From: Microbacterium sp. YJN-G
Lineage (GTDB): Bacteria; Actinomycetota; Actinomycetes; Actinomycetales; Microbacteriaceae
Direction of reading: 5' to 3'
Assembly: GCF_015040615.1 (NCBI RefSeq)
Contig: NZ_CP060402.1
Location: forward strand, 372,001-436,000
Length of the DNA: 64,000 nucleotides
Both the position numbers and the translations under genes were made by a program. A model generated the notes under the pieces. That model did not search any database. It saw nothing but the letters and a program-made list of their open reading frames with translations, and had not been told where the DNA came from. Within the stretch, counting starts at the first letter, position 1; each line of letters begins with the position of its first letter. Below are positions 43,726 to 51,684 of this stretch, one piece after another.

Positions 43726-44496
43726 GTGGACACCTCCATCATCCTCGCGATGACTCTCGCGGCCCTTGTCGGTGTCGCACTCGGGCTCCTCGGCGGCGGG
43801 GGCTCCATCCTCACCTTCCCCATCTTCTCCCTCGTCCTGGGCATCGGAACGAGGGAGACGATCGTCTCCTCTCTCTTCGTCGTCGCCATCACCAGCGCCG
43901 TCTCCGCCGCCTTCCGTGTGCGCCGACACGAGGTGCGCTGGAAAGTCGCCGGCGTCTTCGCGGCGACCGGCTTGATCGGGGGAATCGGTGGCGGGATGGC
44001 TGGTCAGCTGCTACCAGAAACCGTGCTCACCGTTCTGTTCGCGGCGATCATGATCGTCACAGCGATCGCCATGATGCGGCCGCGACGAGAACGCGCGGGG
44101 CGCCCTCCGACGCGGCCGGTCGTCCGTGGGATCCGAACGACAGGTACGGGACTCGGCGTGGGAGTCCTCACAGGGGCACTGGGAGCAGGCGGTGGGTTCC
44201 TCATCGTCCCCGCCCTCACCTTCCTCGGCCAGCCCATCGCCGCTGCAGTGGGGACATCGCTACTAGTCATCGTCGTGAACTCGTCCGCCGGCTTCCTCAC
44301 CCAGATCACGACCGTGGCCATCCACTGGCCCATCGTCCTCACCTTCACCGCGCTCGCCGTCGCCGGATCCTTCATCGGTCTGGCACTGTCGCATCGCCTC
44401 CCGGCTGCCGGCATCCGCACCGGGTTCGGGGTTCTGGTGCTGGCCGTGGGGCTGACCATGCTCGCCACCCTCATCATTCAGACGCTCTCCGCCTGA
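43726..44496 (+). CDS. TauE/SafE family sulfur-compound transporter
   Basis: A 256-aa permease with eight helices and the two glycine-rich half-repeats LGLLGGGGSILTFPIF and GVLTGALGAGGGFLIVPAL typical of TauE/SafE proteins. In cst operons it exports sulfite, thiosulfate or related anions. The GTG at 43726 has GAGGAGC upstream. It lies 17 bp after the dioxygenase gene. Confidence 0.9.
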   Translation: MDTSIILAMTLAALVGVALGLLGGGGSILTFPIFSLVLGIGTRETIVSSLFVVAITSAVSAAFRVRRHEVRWKVAGVFAATGLIGGIGGGMAGQLLPETVLTVLFAAIMIVTAIAMMRPRRERAGRPPTRPVVRGIRTTGTGLGVGVLTGALGAGGGFLIVPALTFLGQPIAAAVGTSLLVIVVNSSAGFLTQITTVAIHWPIVLTFTALAVAGSFIGLALSHRLPAAGIRTGFGVLVLAVGLTMLATLIIQTLSA

Positions 44497-44516
44497 CCAC
44501 CACCAGAAAGAAGCCG

Positions 44517-45035
44517 ATGCCTCACGCGACCGACACCGCGCCCCGCGCCGGGGAACACGTCGACGGATACGAGGTGCCCGTCCTCGACGAGCACGCCGTC
44601 CGCATCGCCGCCGGCATCCTCCTCGCCATAGGCATCACCGCTCTTACCATCACGCTCGCCTCCGACAGCATCAGGCCGCTGCAGATGTTCGGCATGTTCT
44701 TCCTCCTCGACATGACGACGCGCGTACTCATCAGCGACCGGCTGTCCCTCACTCTCGCCCTCGGCCGTGCTCTGACACGCCGCCGCCGTCGGCACTGGGT
44801 AGGCGCGCCGCAGAAGGTCTTCGCCTGGTGGCTCGCCCTCGGTCTCGCTGCTATCTCGTGCGTGACGATGCGCGCTGGAATGGTCCCGCTACCCGTGACT
44901 CTCGGGCTCTGCGGACCCTGCTTCACAGTCCTGCTCCTAGAAGCCACCCTCGGGTGGTGCGCGGGATGTGCCCTGCACCAACGCTTCAGTAGGCAGCCCA
45001 CCCGCCACTGCGCCAACGGCGCCTGCGACCGCTGA
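44517..45035 (+). CDS. DUF4395-family membrane protein
   Basis: A 172-aa protein with four membrane helices. It has Cys residues in CVTMRAG and a C-terminal LGLCGPCFTVLLLEATLGWCAGCALH, giving three cysteine pairs near the last helix, and ends ANGACDR. DUF4395 proteins are common beside rhodaneses and thioredoxins and are of unknown role, perhaps electron or sulfur transfer across the membrane. ATG at 44517; the larger frame to 43,251 is a shadow. Confidence 0.82.
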   Translation: MPHATDTAPRAGEHVDGYEVPVLDEHAVRIAAGILLAIGITALTITLASDSIRPLQMFGMFFLLDMTTRVLISDRLSLTLALGRALTRRRRRHWVGAPQKVFAWWLALGLAAISCVTMRAGMVPLPVTLGLCGPCFTVLLLEATLGWCAGCALHQRFSRQPTRHCANGACDR

Positions 45036-45067
45036 CACCCTCGCTCCCTCACAACGAAAGGACGCAC

Positions 45068-45433
45068 ATGCGCCGCCTCACCCTCACCACCCTCGCCGTC
45101 ATCACCGCACTCACGCTCACCTCCTGCGCCAGCACACCCACACCACAGGCCGACCTCGACCCCGACGCGGTCATCATCGACGTGCGCACCCCCGCCGAGC
45201 ACGCGACCGGCCACCTCGACGGCGCCCTCCTGCTCGACGTCACGGGCGGCGACCTCCAAGCTGCGCTGCCGGACCTCGACCCCGAAGCCACCTACCTCGT
45301 CTACTGCCGTTCAGGTAACCGGGCAGGAGTCGCCATCGACCTGATGAAGCAGGCCGGCTTCACCGACCTCCTCAACCTCGGCTCCCTGGAAGACGCCGCC
45401 GCCACGACAGGCCTCCCCGTCGTGCAGCCCTGA
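45068..45433 (+). CDS. Rhodanese-domain lipoprotein
   Basis: A 121-aa exported protein. Lipobox LTSC (Cys20) anchors it outside the membrane. A rhodanese domain follows with VIIDVRTPAEH and active-site loop CRSGNR (Cys near residue 80). It would accept or deliver sulfane sulfur at the cell surface. Last gene of the sulfur operon, followed by a terminator hairpin. Confidence 0.9.
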   Translation: MRRLTLTTLAVITALTLTSCASTPTPQADLDPDAVIIDVRTPAEHATGHLDGALLLDVTGGDLQAALPDLDPEATYLVYCRSGNRAGVAIDLMKQAGFTDLLNLGSLEDAAATTGLPVVQP

Positions 45434-45436
45434 GAC

Positions 45437-45464
45437 GTACGTGCTCGCCCCCACGAGCACGTAC
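45437..45464. terminator. Terminator hairpin of the sulfur operon
   Basis: A perfect 11-bp stem GTACGTGCTCG/CGAGCACGTAC with a six-base loop begins 4 bp after the rhodanese lipoprotein stop. Confidence 0.75.
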
Positions 45465-45575
45465 CTGCGTGCACAGCACGCCACCGCATCGCTCGAGCGC
45501 TGCCTCGCGATGCACAGGCGGGGCGGGGTCCCCAGATACCCGCCCCGCCTGTTCAAGCCTGCTCGCCTTAGCCCA

Positions 45576-45595
45576 CCGAAAACGATCGTTATCGG
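45576..45595. repeat. Resolvase-site-like sequence, copy 3
   Basis: CCGAAAACGATCGTTATCGG matches the cores of copies 1 and 2. Further CCGAAA/TTTCGG elements follow up to 45,700. It lies 129 bp before the decayed resolvase start, the usual position of a res site. Confidence 0.65.
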
Positions 45596-45704
45596 CAGCC
45601 CCGCCGACGTCGACGACCAAGTGCACGACACGCCGAGAAATGACCCGCCGAAACCCCCTGCCGAAACCCAACCGCGCCGAAACATCGGCGGTACCGTTTT
45701 CGGC

Positions 45705-46179
45705 ATGGCACACGAAGTCGGCTACGCCTGAGTCTCCAAGCGCGAGCAGAACCGCGCCCGTAGTGGCTCGCCTGTCTCGAGTACCTGCGTCCGGGGGTAG
45801 CCTCAAAGTGCGCCGCGTCGACCGTCTCGCTGGCAGTGAGCACATCCCGATCGAGACGTTGCAGGAGCTCGACGCCCGACAGGTGAACATCGTCAGCCTC
45901 ACCGAGCCGACGATCGACACCGCGACACCGATGGGTCGCGTCCTCTACGGCATCGTCGCAGTGTTTGCGCAGCTCCGCGTCGACACCATCCGAGACAACA
46001 CAACCCGCGGCCTGGATTACGCCCGCAGCCAGGGCCGCGTCGGCGGCCGGCCAAGCGTCACCATACCCGAGCGGATCGGAACAGCCGAGCGCATGCGGGC
46101 CGAGCAGTACAGCTGGGCGAGCATCTCCCGCGTGCTGGGAGTCGGAGCCACCAGCGTGCGCCGAGCCCTCAACCGATAA
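45705..46179 (+). pseudogene. Decayed serine resolvase (Tn3-type TnpR)
   Basis: The reading begins MAHEVGYA then hits TGA where CGA (Arg of YARVS) is expected; after VSKREQN roughly 40 residues are missing, WLACLEYLRPG is in a second frame, and a shift restores KVRRVDRLAGSEH through IVSLTEP, MGRVLYGIVAVFAQ and a C-terminal HTH (ASISRVLGVGATSVRRAL). So there is a nonsense change, a deletion and a frameshift; it cannot make active resolvase. It marks the site of an old Tn3-family transposon. Confidence 0.8.
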
Positions 46180-46185
46180 CGGTAT

Positions 46186-46201
46186 CTATCACCCCTGATA
46201 G
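46186..46201. promoter_or_regulatory. Palindrome before the small HTH gene
   Basis: CTATCA-CCCC-TGATAG lies 24 bp ahead of the 46,226 start, a plausible autoregulatory operator. Confidence 0.5.
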
Positions 46202-46225
46202 AATGGCCTATCGGAGGTGGCCGCC

Positions 46226-46708
46226 ATGACGATCGCGGAGGTTCCGCCCGAGGCGCGTGCGGCAGTGCTCGCGCGCCGCCGGAAGGAGATGGTCGAGCTG
46301 GACTACCGGCGCGAGCTGCGCCGCCTGGATCAGCACGGATACAGTCAGCGGGAGATTGCCAAGTGGCTCGGGATCGCGCAGCCGTCGGTGCTCAGCGCGC
46401 TCCGCACCGCGGCGAAGGTGACGATGCCGCTGGACGGATTCTCCGGCGCGACCCCCTACGAGATTTGCCAGCGCTACGCCGCCGATTTCATTGACCGGGC
46501 GAAGCTCGTCGACGAGCTCACGCGATTCCCCTACGTGAAGGGCGTGCAGACGGACGGGTATGACTCGCTGATCGTCGACCCGGACGGCACCTGGTCGGAG
46601 GTCGGAGACGCCGTACGCCGCGGGCTCATCGAGGACGAGGTCTGCGAGGAAGTCTGCAACCGCCGACACGGTATCGCGGTGGCTCGTGCAGAGCACGCCG
46701 ACACCTAG
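46226..46708 (+). CDS. HTH DNA-binding protein
   Basis: A 160-aa protein with an N-terminal helix-turn-helix (YSQREIAKWLGIAQPSVLSAL near residues 35-55; only the motif region is cited) and a C-terminal domain of unknown type. ATG at 46226 follows GGAGG by eight bases; GTG at 46217 is an alternative. It faces the conjugation operon and may regulate ICE genes. No toxin partner is seen beside it. Confidence 0.65.
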   Translation: MTIAEVPPEARAAVLARRRKEMVELDYRRELRRLDQHGYSQREIAKWLGIAQPSVLSALRTAAKVTMPLDGFSGATPYEICQRYAADFIDRAKLVDELTRFPYVKGVQTDGYDSLIVDPDGTWSEVGDAVRRGLIEDEVCEEVCNRRHGIAVARAEHADT

Positions 46709-46893
46709 GCCACCGCGGCTCCTGCGCAGCGCCCCGATACCACTCTCCACAGCCCGTCAGGATTCCCTGTTGGGTAGTGGCGCAGTGTCCGGTTTGGCTG
46801 TGCTCGTTCAGGTTTCATTCGGTCGCGGATCCGCCGTCTCTCTTGGGGACGGTGAGGTTCGGCATCCGGGCGCCTTCCTCTACTGGATTTCCT

Positions 46894-47154
46894 TTACTGC
46901 TTTGTTGTGCGTACAACCAGGCCGGCGGCGACGAGCTCGTCGATCGCTGCGTGGATGTCCTTCGAGTCCTCGAATGCGTCCTCAAACGGGTTGAGTGGCC
47001 GACCCTGTGTCGAGAGCACTAGGGCATACAGTGCCTTCGCCGTGAGAGACAGCGAAGGGCCGTTGAGCACGGCGTCGGGAATGGCCGAGTCGTTGGGGTC
47101 ATCGCTCACCGGGCGAAGGCCGAGTGCGAGGATCCATTCTTCGGCGTCAGGCAT
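46894..47154 (-). CDS. Small winged-helix-like protein
   Basis: An 86-aa protein predicted to be helical with a winged-helix flavour (LSLTAKALYALVLS...HAAIDELVAAGLVVRTTK). It lies downstream of the conjugation operon beyond a terminator. Function unknown; possibly ICE regulation. Confidence 0.6.
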   Translation of the reverse strand: MPDAEEWILALGLRPVSDDPNDSAIPDAVLNGPSLSLTAKALYALVLSTQGRPLNPFEDAFEDSKDIHAAIDELVAAGLVVRTTKQ

Positions 47155-47193
47155 GGGCTCAGGGTACTGGTCGGTCGTTGGGATGTCATTGGT

Positions 47194-47227
47194 AAGCGGA
47201 CGGGAGTACGATGACTCCCGTCCGCTT
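47194..47227. terminator. Terminator of the conjugation operon
   Basis: A perfect 14-bp stem AAGCGGACGGGAGT/ACTCCCGTCCGCTT with a six-base loop lies 10 bp beyond the ssb stop on the minus strand. Confidence 0.85.
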
Positions 47228-47237
47228 GGCTGGATGG

Positions 47238-47684
47238 TCAGCGGGTGACTCCGGTTCCGGCGTACGAGGCCGGTTCCGCTACCGGCCCCGAAGCTTCTGC
47301 TGCGGGGCCGTTAGCTTTTGGGGCGCGGTTGATGGTCGCGTCGGTGAACCGCAGGGATGCGCCGACGTTGTCGGCGACGACGTCGCGGGTCTCGCGTGTC
47401 TGGCCGCTGTCCTTGTCGGTGTACGTGCCGAAGCGGAGGTCTCCGACGACGATCGCGGCGTCGCCCTTGTGGAGCGAGTCGGTCACGTGGCGGGCCTGCT
47501 GGTTGAACACGACGACCCGGTGGAACACCGTGCCGGCGTCTTCCCAGCGTCCGGTGTCCTCGTTGAGGCGACGGTCGTTGACCGCGAGTGAGAACCGGGC
47601 GTACTCGTTGCCTGATTCTCCGGTGCCGTGTTCCGGGTCGGCGGTGAGGTTGCCCTCCAGCGTGACCGGGATCTTGGTGGTCAT
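47238..47684 (-). CDS. ssb: Single-stranded DNA-binding protein
   Basis: A 148-aa SSB with the OB-fold pattern PVTLEGNLTADPEH, YARFSLAVNDRR, FHRVVVFNQQARHVTDSLHKGDAAIVVGDLRFGTY (cited as a span from residue 52 to 86). The C-terminus lacks the acidic DDDIPF tip of housekeeping SSBs, typical of ICE versions that coat transferred DNA. ATG at 47684 follows AAGAAGGAG. Confidence 0.88.
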   Translation of the reverse strand: MTTKIPVTLEGNLTADPEHGTGESGNEYARFSLAVNDRRLNEDTGRWEDAGTVFHRVVVFNQQARHVTDSLHKGDAAIVVGDLRFGTYTDKDSGQTRETRDVVADNVGASLRFTDATINRAPKANGPAAEASGPVAEPASYAGTGVTR

Positions 47685-47722
47685 CTCCTTCTTCCTTTCG
47701 TCAGGGACACCTGGTGGCGTCC

Positions 47723-48202
47723 TCATTGTGCGTGGCCCTGGCTGGCCCACGCCGTCCATTCCTGCTCGTCAGTGACGTCCGTCCAGGTGCGGGGTTTGGC
47801 GGGTTTGTGCCCGTTGTTGCATCCGCCGCCATATGCCCTCGCGAGTCGGGGGGTGGCGATGGCGAGTCGTTCGTGCCAACCGATAGGTCCGAATCCGGCG
47901 TCGCTGGAATCGAACGCGGCGACGTGTGCGGTGTGGAGGGCGGAGAGCTCTTCGACGAGGTGGCCGTGTTTCCACCAGCAAGTGGGGACGACGCTGAGGG
48001 GGATGTTGTAGCGGACCGTGAACCACTCGACCCATGCCCGCAGGACGTTCCATCGCTCGGCGGCTTCGTCGGCTGTGAGTTCTCGCCAGTTGGTGACGAG
48101 TCCGCCGATCGGGGCGGATCCGCCGTGCCGGGAGTGCGGGTCGAAGCCGCTAAGTTCCTGGGCGAGAAGCGCATCGACATCTGCCGGGTCGAAGTCACTC
48201 AT
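47723..48202 (-). CDS. DUF4913-like conjugation-associated protein
   Basis: A 159-aa protein with LRAWVEWFTVRY and the CWWKHGHLVEELSALHTAHVAAF region characteristic of DUF4913, often found in actinobacterial conjugative elements. Unknown function. ATG at 48202 overlaps the stop of the HNH gene (ATGA). Confidence 0.75.
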   Translation of the reverse strand: MSDFDPADVDALLAQELSGFDPHSRHGGSAPIGGLVTNWRELTADEAAERWNVLRAWVEWFTVRYNIPLSVVPTCWWKHGHLVEELSALHTAHVAAFDSSDAGFGPIGWHERLAIATPRLARAYGGGCNNGHKPAKPRTWTDVTDEQEWTAWASQGHAQ

Positions 48203-48588
48203 GATGCGTGCTTCGCCGGTCGCAGCTTCACCTGCAGCACCTGCAGGGCATGCGCCGATGCCTGCCGACGGGTCCGGTGCGAGGCCAGGACGATGTCGCG
48301 GTCGATCAGTCGATGCAAGAGTTCGTGACAATACGGGTGCAAGGCGATGAGGTCTTCGTCGTCTTCCCATGCCTGCCACTCACCCCGAATGATCCGCACC
48401 CCGCGATAGTCGAGATGGTGCAGCTCGAGTTGCGTCTTCGATCCCGGGAGTCCACAGGCCGCGCATGGCACGTTCCCGTTGCTGGTGTGGTCGCGGAACC
48501 AGCGCTCTCGTCTGGCGAACCAGGCGCGGGAGCGGAGGAACTCGTCTCGGTACAGGTTCTTCAGACCGGTGCGTCGTCTGTTGCTCAT
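48199..48588 (-). CDS. HNH-type nuclease-like protein
   Basis: A 129-aa protein with a CAACG zinc pair, LELHHLDY and DLIALHPYCHELLH, the shape of an HNH endonuclease. Both ends overlap neighbours by 4 bp, so it is embedded in the transfer operon. It might act on element or recipient DNA. Catalysis is likely but unproven. Confidence 0.75.
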   Translation of the reverse strand: MSNRRRTGLKNLYRDEFLRSRAWFARRERWFRDHTSNGNVPCAACGLPGSKTQLELHHLDYRGVRIIRGEWQAWEDDEDLIALHPYCHELLHRLIDRDIVLASHRTRRQASAHALQVLQVKLRPAKHAS

Positions 48589-50402
48589 TCGTCGCTCACC
48601 GCCTCTGCCTGTTTGACTGGGTCCGCAGCCTGTGGCGGTTGCGGGGCCGCGGTGAACACGGCTTGCTGTTGCTGTTCGGTGTGGCGTTTGCCGTGCTGGA
48701 TCTCGCGCGCGTCGCGCCGTTCGTCCCAGCCGGCGAGGTCGAGGAGCACACCCCTGCGGTTGCGGTAGGCGAGGAGGCCGAGGGTTTGCGGCATCCGCCG
48801 GATCTCGTCGACCGACATCAGCGGCAACCGTTCCTGACGCTCGCTGGTGTGGTGCCCGGTATGGTCGCTGTCCCAGGACCGTTCGGTGCGGCGAGCGTCA
48901 CGCGTTCCGAGCAGCGCTTCAACGTCCCGCAGGTGCGCGACGTGGGATGCCCCGCCGAGGAGGACTTTGGCTGTGGCGGCGGCCCAGATGGTGTCGGCTT
49001 CTGCGCGGGACCATGCTGTTTCTGCTTGGGAGAGGGCTTGGAGGACAACGAACGTGCAGATGCCGCGGCCGCCGCCGTCTGCCATGACGCGGGGGAGTGC
49101 TCCCCAGCGGAACATGTTCGCGATCTCGTCCAGAATGAGCCCCAGCGGGTGCGCGAGCCGGGACCCCGGTGAGGCGAGCGCGCGTACGCGGGCGACCTCA
49201 ACGATGTCATCCAGCAGCGCGCCGAGGAACCCGCCCATCGCGGACGCACCGGAAGACGAACCGACCAGGTACAGCGTGTTCGCGGCGTCGAGGAACTCGT
49301 TCGGGTTGAAGACCGGGTCGCCGCGACCGGGCATCAGCGCGGCACGGATCTGCGGGACAGCAAGAGGCGCGACGGCGCCTTGGACGCCGAACCAGATCGA
49401 GGAGACGAGCTTCTCGTCCCCGCTGATGGTCGCTTCGAGGTTATCGCCCCATCCGGGTGCGCCGTCGGAGCGGAGCACGTCGACGGCGGTGCGGGCGAGG
49501 GCGGGGCTGGATCCCCAGTCATAGATGTCTTCGATGGTGCGGTCGCCGACGGCGGCGGCGTGGAGGAGGCGGCCGAGGACGACGCCGGATGCTTGTGCCC
49601 ATTCTCCGTTCGTGGTCGAGGCGCCCAGCGCGGTGCCGGTGATGATGGCATTGCCGCGCTGCATCGCCACGAGGGGATCCTCGCACCCGGCCAGGGGGCT
49701 CACCCGGAGTGGGTGGCGGATGCCGGAGAGTCCTTGGGGGTCGAAGACGTGGGTTTGTCCGCGGTGCTGGCGCATGTGCATCGTCGCGGTGAGGTTGTCG
49801 TTCGTCGTCGAGGTGGTGATGAGGGGGCCTGACCAGTCGAGGATCGCGGAGATGAGCACCCGGTACCCCTTACCGGAGCGGGGTGGTCCTTCGAGGGCGA
49901 CGGAGTCTTCGATCGACACGTAGACGTCGCGGCCGCGGGAGCGTCCGACACGCCACCCCACATCCGTCGGCTTCGGATGCTCCAGGTCTGGGCGGAGCTG
50001 GCGGGCGCGGCGCAGCACGGCGCGGGCGGAGAGGTGCTGGCGGATCTCGGATGCCGGAGCGAACCCGGGCCGGTTGCGCAGGTCGGCGACGAACGCCCGA
50101 TCCGATTCCCGGTACCGGCGGTAGAGAACGTACACCGCGACCCCGAGGCCGACCAGCAGCAGTACCGCGACGAGACCTGCGACGCGGATCTGCCACAGGG
50201 GCAGCGCGCACCCGTTGAGCCGGTACTGGGCTGGGTCTCCGGTGACGGCGAGGATGAGACCGGAGAACAGGCTGGTCGCTTCAGGCCGGACACCGCACAC
50301 CATCTGGGTGATGGCTTCAGCGATAAAGGTGAACGCAAGCGCCAGGATGAACGCTGCCGCCACGACGACAGCGAGTGCCTTGCCGAACCAGCTGCTGTTC
50401 AT
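48585..50402 (-). CDS. Type IV coupling protein, TraG/VirD4-like
   Basis: A 605-aa membrane-anchored ATPase. Two N-terminal helices (residues about 10-32 and 70-92) precede Walker A GPPRSGKGY near 173 and Walker B LILDEIANMF near 425, with a C-terminal all-helical part. It recruits the relaxase-DNA complex to the secretion channel. It lies between the ParA-like and HNH genes. Confidence 0.9.
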   Translation of the reverse strand: MNSSWFGKALAVVVAAAFILALAFTFIAEAITQMVCGVRPEATSLFSGLILAVTGDPAQYRLNGCALPLWQIRVAGLVAVLLLVGLGVAVYVLYRRYRESDRAFVADLRNRPGFAPASEIRQHLSARAVLRRARQLRPDLEHPKPTDVGWRVGRSRGRDVYVSIEDSVALEGPPRSGKGYRVLISAILDWSGPLITTSTTNDNLTATMHMRQHRGQTHVFDPQGLSGIRHPLRVSPLAGCEDPLVAMQRGNAIITGTALGASTTNGEWAQASGVVLGRLLHAAAVGDRTIEDIYDWGSSPALARTAVDVLRSDGAPGWGDNLEATISGDEKLVSSIWFGVQGAVAPLAVPQIRAALMPGRGDPVFNPNEFLDAANTLYLVGSSSGASAMGGFLGALLDDIVEVARVRALASPGSRLAHPLGLILDEIANMFRWGALPRVMADGGGRGICTFVVLQALSQAETAWSRAEADTIWAAATAKVLLGGASHVAHLRDVEALLGTRDARRTERSWDSDHTGHHTSERQERLPLMSVDEIRRMPQTLGLLAYRNRRGVLLDLAGWDERRDAREIQHGKRHTEQQQQAVFTAAPQPPQAADPVKQAEAVSDE

Positions 50403-50415
50403 GATGAGGTCCTGT

Positions 50416-51684
50416 TCAGTCCAGCCCGGTGGCGCCAGCTGCGGCGACGCGAAGCCACGCGTCCTGCGCGGTCCGGCCGAGGGCGTCGAATCGCAGCGGC
50501 CCGCTCTTGAGCGCGGGGTCGAACGGGATGGTCTCGACGACCCTGACCTGGTCGGCGAATCCGGCGGCGATGGTTTCGGCGTCGCGGCGGGAGCCTGATT
50601 CGGGGGTGGTGACGACCACGACGGCGTTCGCGGCCAATGCCGCCGAGTGCCGGTCGCGCTGGCGGAGCGCGTCCAGGAGCAGGGAGGCGGACTCGGCGGA
50701 TTCGGGGGAGGGGAGGGTGGGGATGACGAGTTGGTGGGAGTTGTCGATCATGCGGAGCCACCGGTCGGCGGACTCATCGTTGCCGGAGTCGAACACGATG
50801 AGCCGGTAGTAGCGCACGGCGACCTGCAGCAGCAGGTCGAACTCGTCCTTCTCGATCCGCTGATGTGCGGCGAGCAGTTCCGGGTTGGAGCGGAGGACGT
50901 CGTAGCGATCATCGGGCTGGTGATGTACGAACCGGGAGATGTCCGAGACGGATGCTGTCGCGGCGAGCAGGTCGTGGGCGGCGGGGAGGAGATCGCGGAT
51001 GGTCGTGTCATAGAGTCCCTGTTCAGTGCGCCAGCCCAGCGTGCCGCGGGTGTCGTTGTTGTCCCAGGCCAGAACGTTGCCGCCGCCGTATCGGGCGAAC
51101 ACTGCCGCGACCATCGCGGATGTCATGGTCTTGCCGACACCGCCCTTGCCGTTGGCGACCGCGATGTTCCGGTATCCGGCCCAATGCCGAGACACCCGTG
51201 AGATGGCTTCGCGCCGTCGCTGCTGCATTTTCGTTTCGGCGATCGGGATGCCGGCGCGTGCCGCGAGGCCTCGCCATCCGGTGCTCGCGTGTGGCGCGTC
51301 GGCGCCAGGCGCGATGAACGAATGTCGCGAAGCCGAGGCATCTTCTTCGGCGCTGACGTCGTCCGGCCCAGGTGGGGCAGCGGCAGGAGCGGGCTCCGTC
51401 GCCTCGGGGGTGATAGACGGCAGCGTGGCGTCGGCTGTTGGTGCGGCGGTGATGTCGCCGGTTGCGCTGATGAGGAGGTGGTGTTCCCCGCGGTCCCCGG
51501 AGGTGATGAGCTCGAGGGCGCTTCCGGTGCGCCTGGCTTCGTCCGTCGCGCGCCGCACGACGATGTGGCGGATGTCCTCGTCCGCGGAGGCGGAGATGGG
51601 TTCTGCGTCACCGTTGGGGGCGATGAAGGTGGCGTTCGGGCCGGTGACGGTCGCGTATGCGCGGGGCGTGGTCTTGGTGGTCAT
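50416..51684 (-). CDS. ParA/MinD-like ATPase of the transfer operon
   Basis: A 422-aa protein. A 140-residue variable, acidic-serine N-terminus is followed by deviant Walker A VANGKGGVGKTMTSA, then LAWDNNDTRGTLGW and the Walker B-type RLIVFDSGNDE. SIMIBI-class ATPases of this type position DNA or membrane complexes. ATG at 51684 overlaps the VirB4-like stop. It may aid maintenance of the excised element or assembly of the channel. Confidence 0.82.
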   Translation of the reverse strand: MTTKTTPRAYATVTGPNATFIAPNGDAEPISASADEDIRHIVVRRATDEARRTGSALELITSGDRGEHHLLISATGDITAAPTADATLPSITPEATEPAPAAAPPGPDDVSAEEDASASRHSFIAPGADAPHASTGWRGLAARAGIPIAETKMQQRRREAISRVSRHWAGYRNIAVANGKGGVGKTMTSAMVAAVFARYGGGNVLAWDNNDTRGTLGWRTEQGLYDTTIRDLLPAAHDLLAATASVSDISRFVHHQPDDRYDVLRSNPELLAAHQRIEKDEFDLLLQVAVRYYRLIVFDSGNDESADRWLRMIDNSHQLVIPTLPSPESAESASLLLDALRQRDRHSAALAANAVVVVTTPESGSRRDAETIAAGFADQVRVVETIPFDPALKSGPLRFDALGRTAQDAWLRVAAAGATGLD

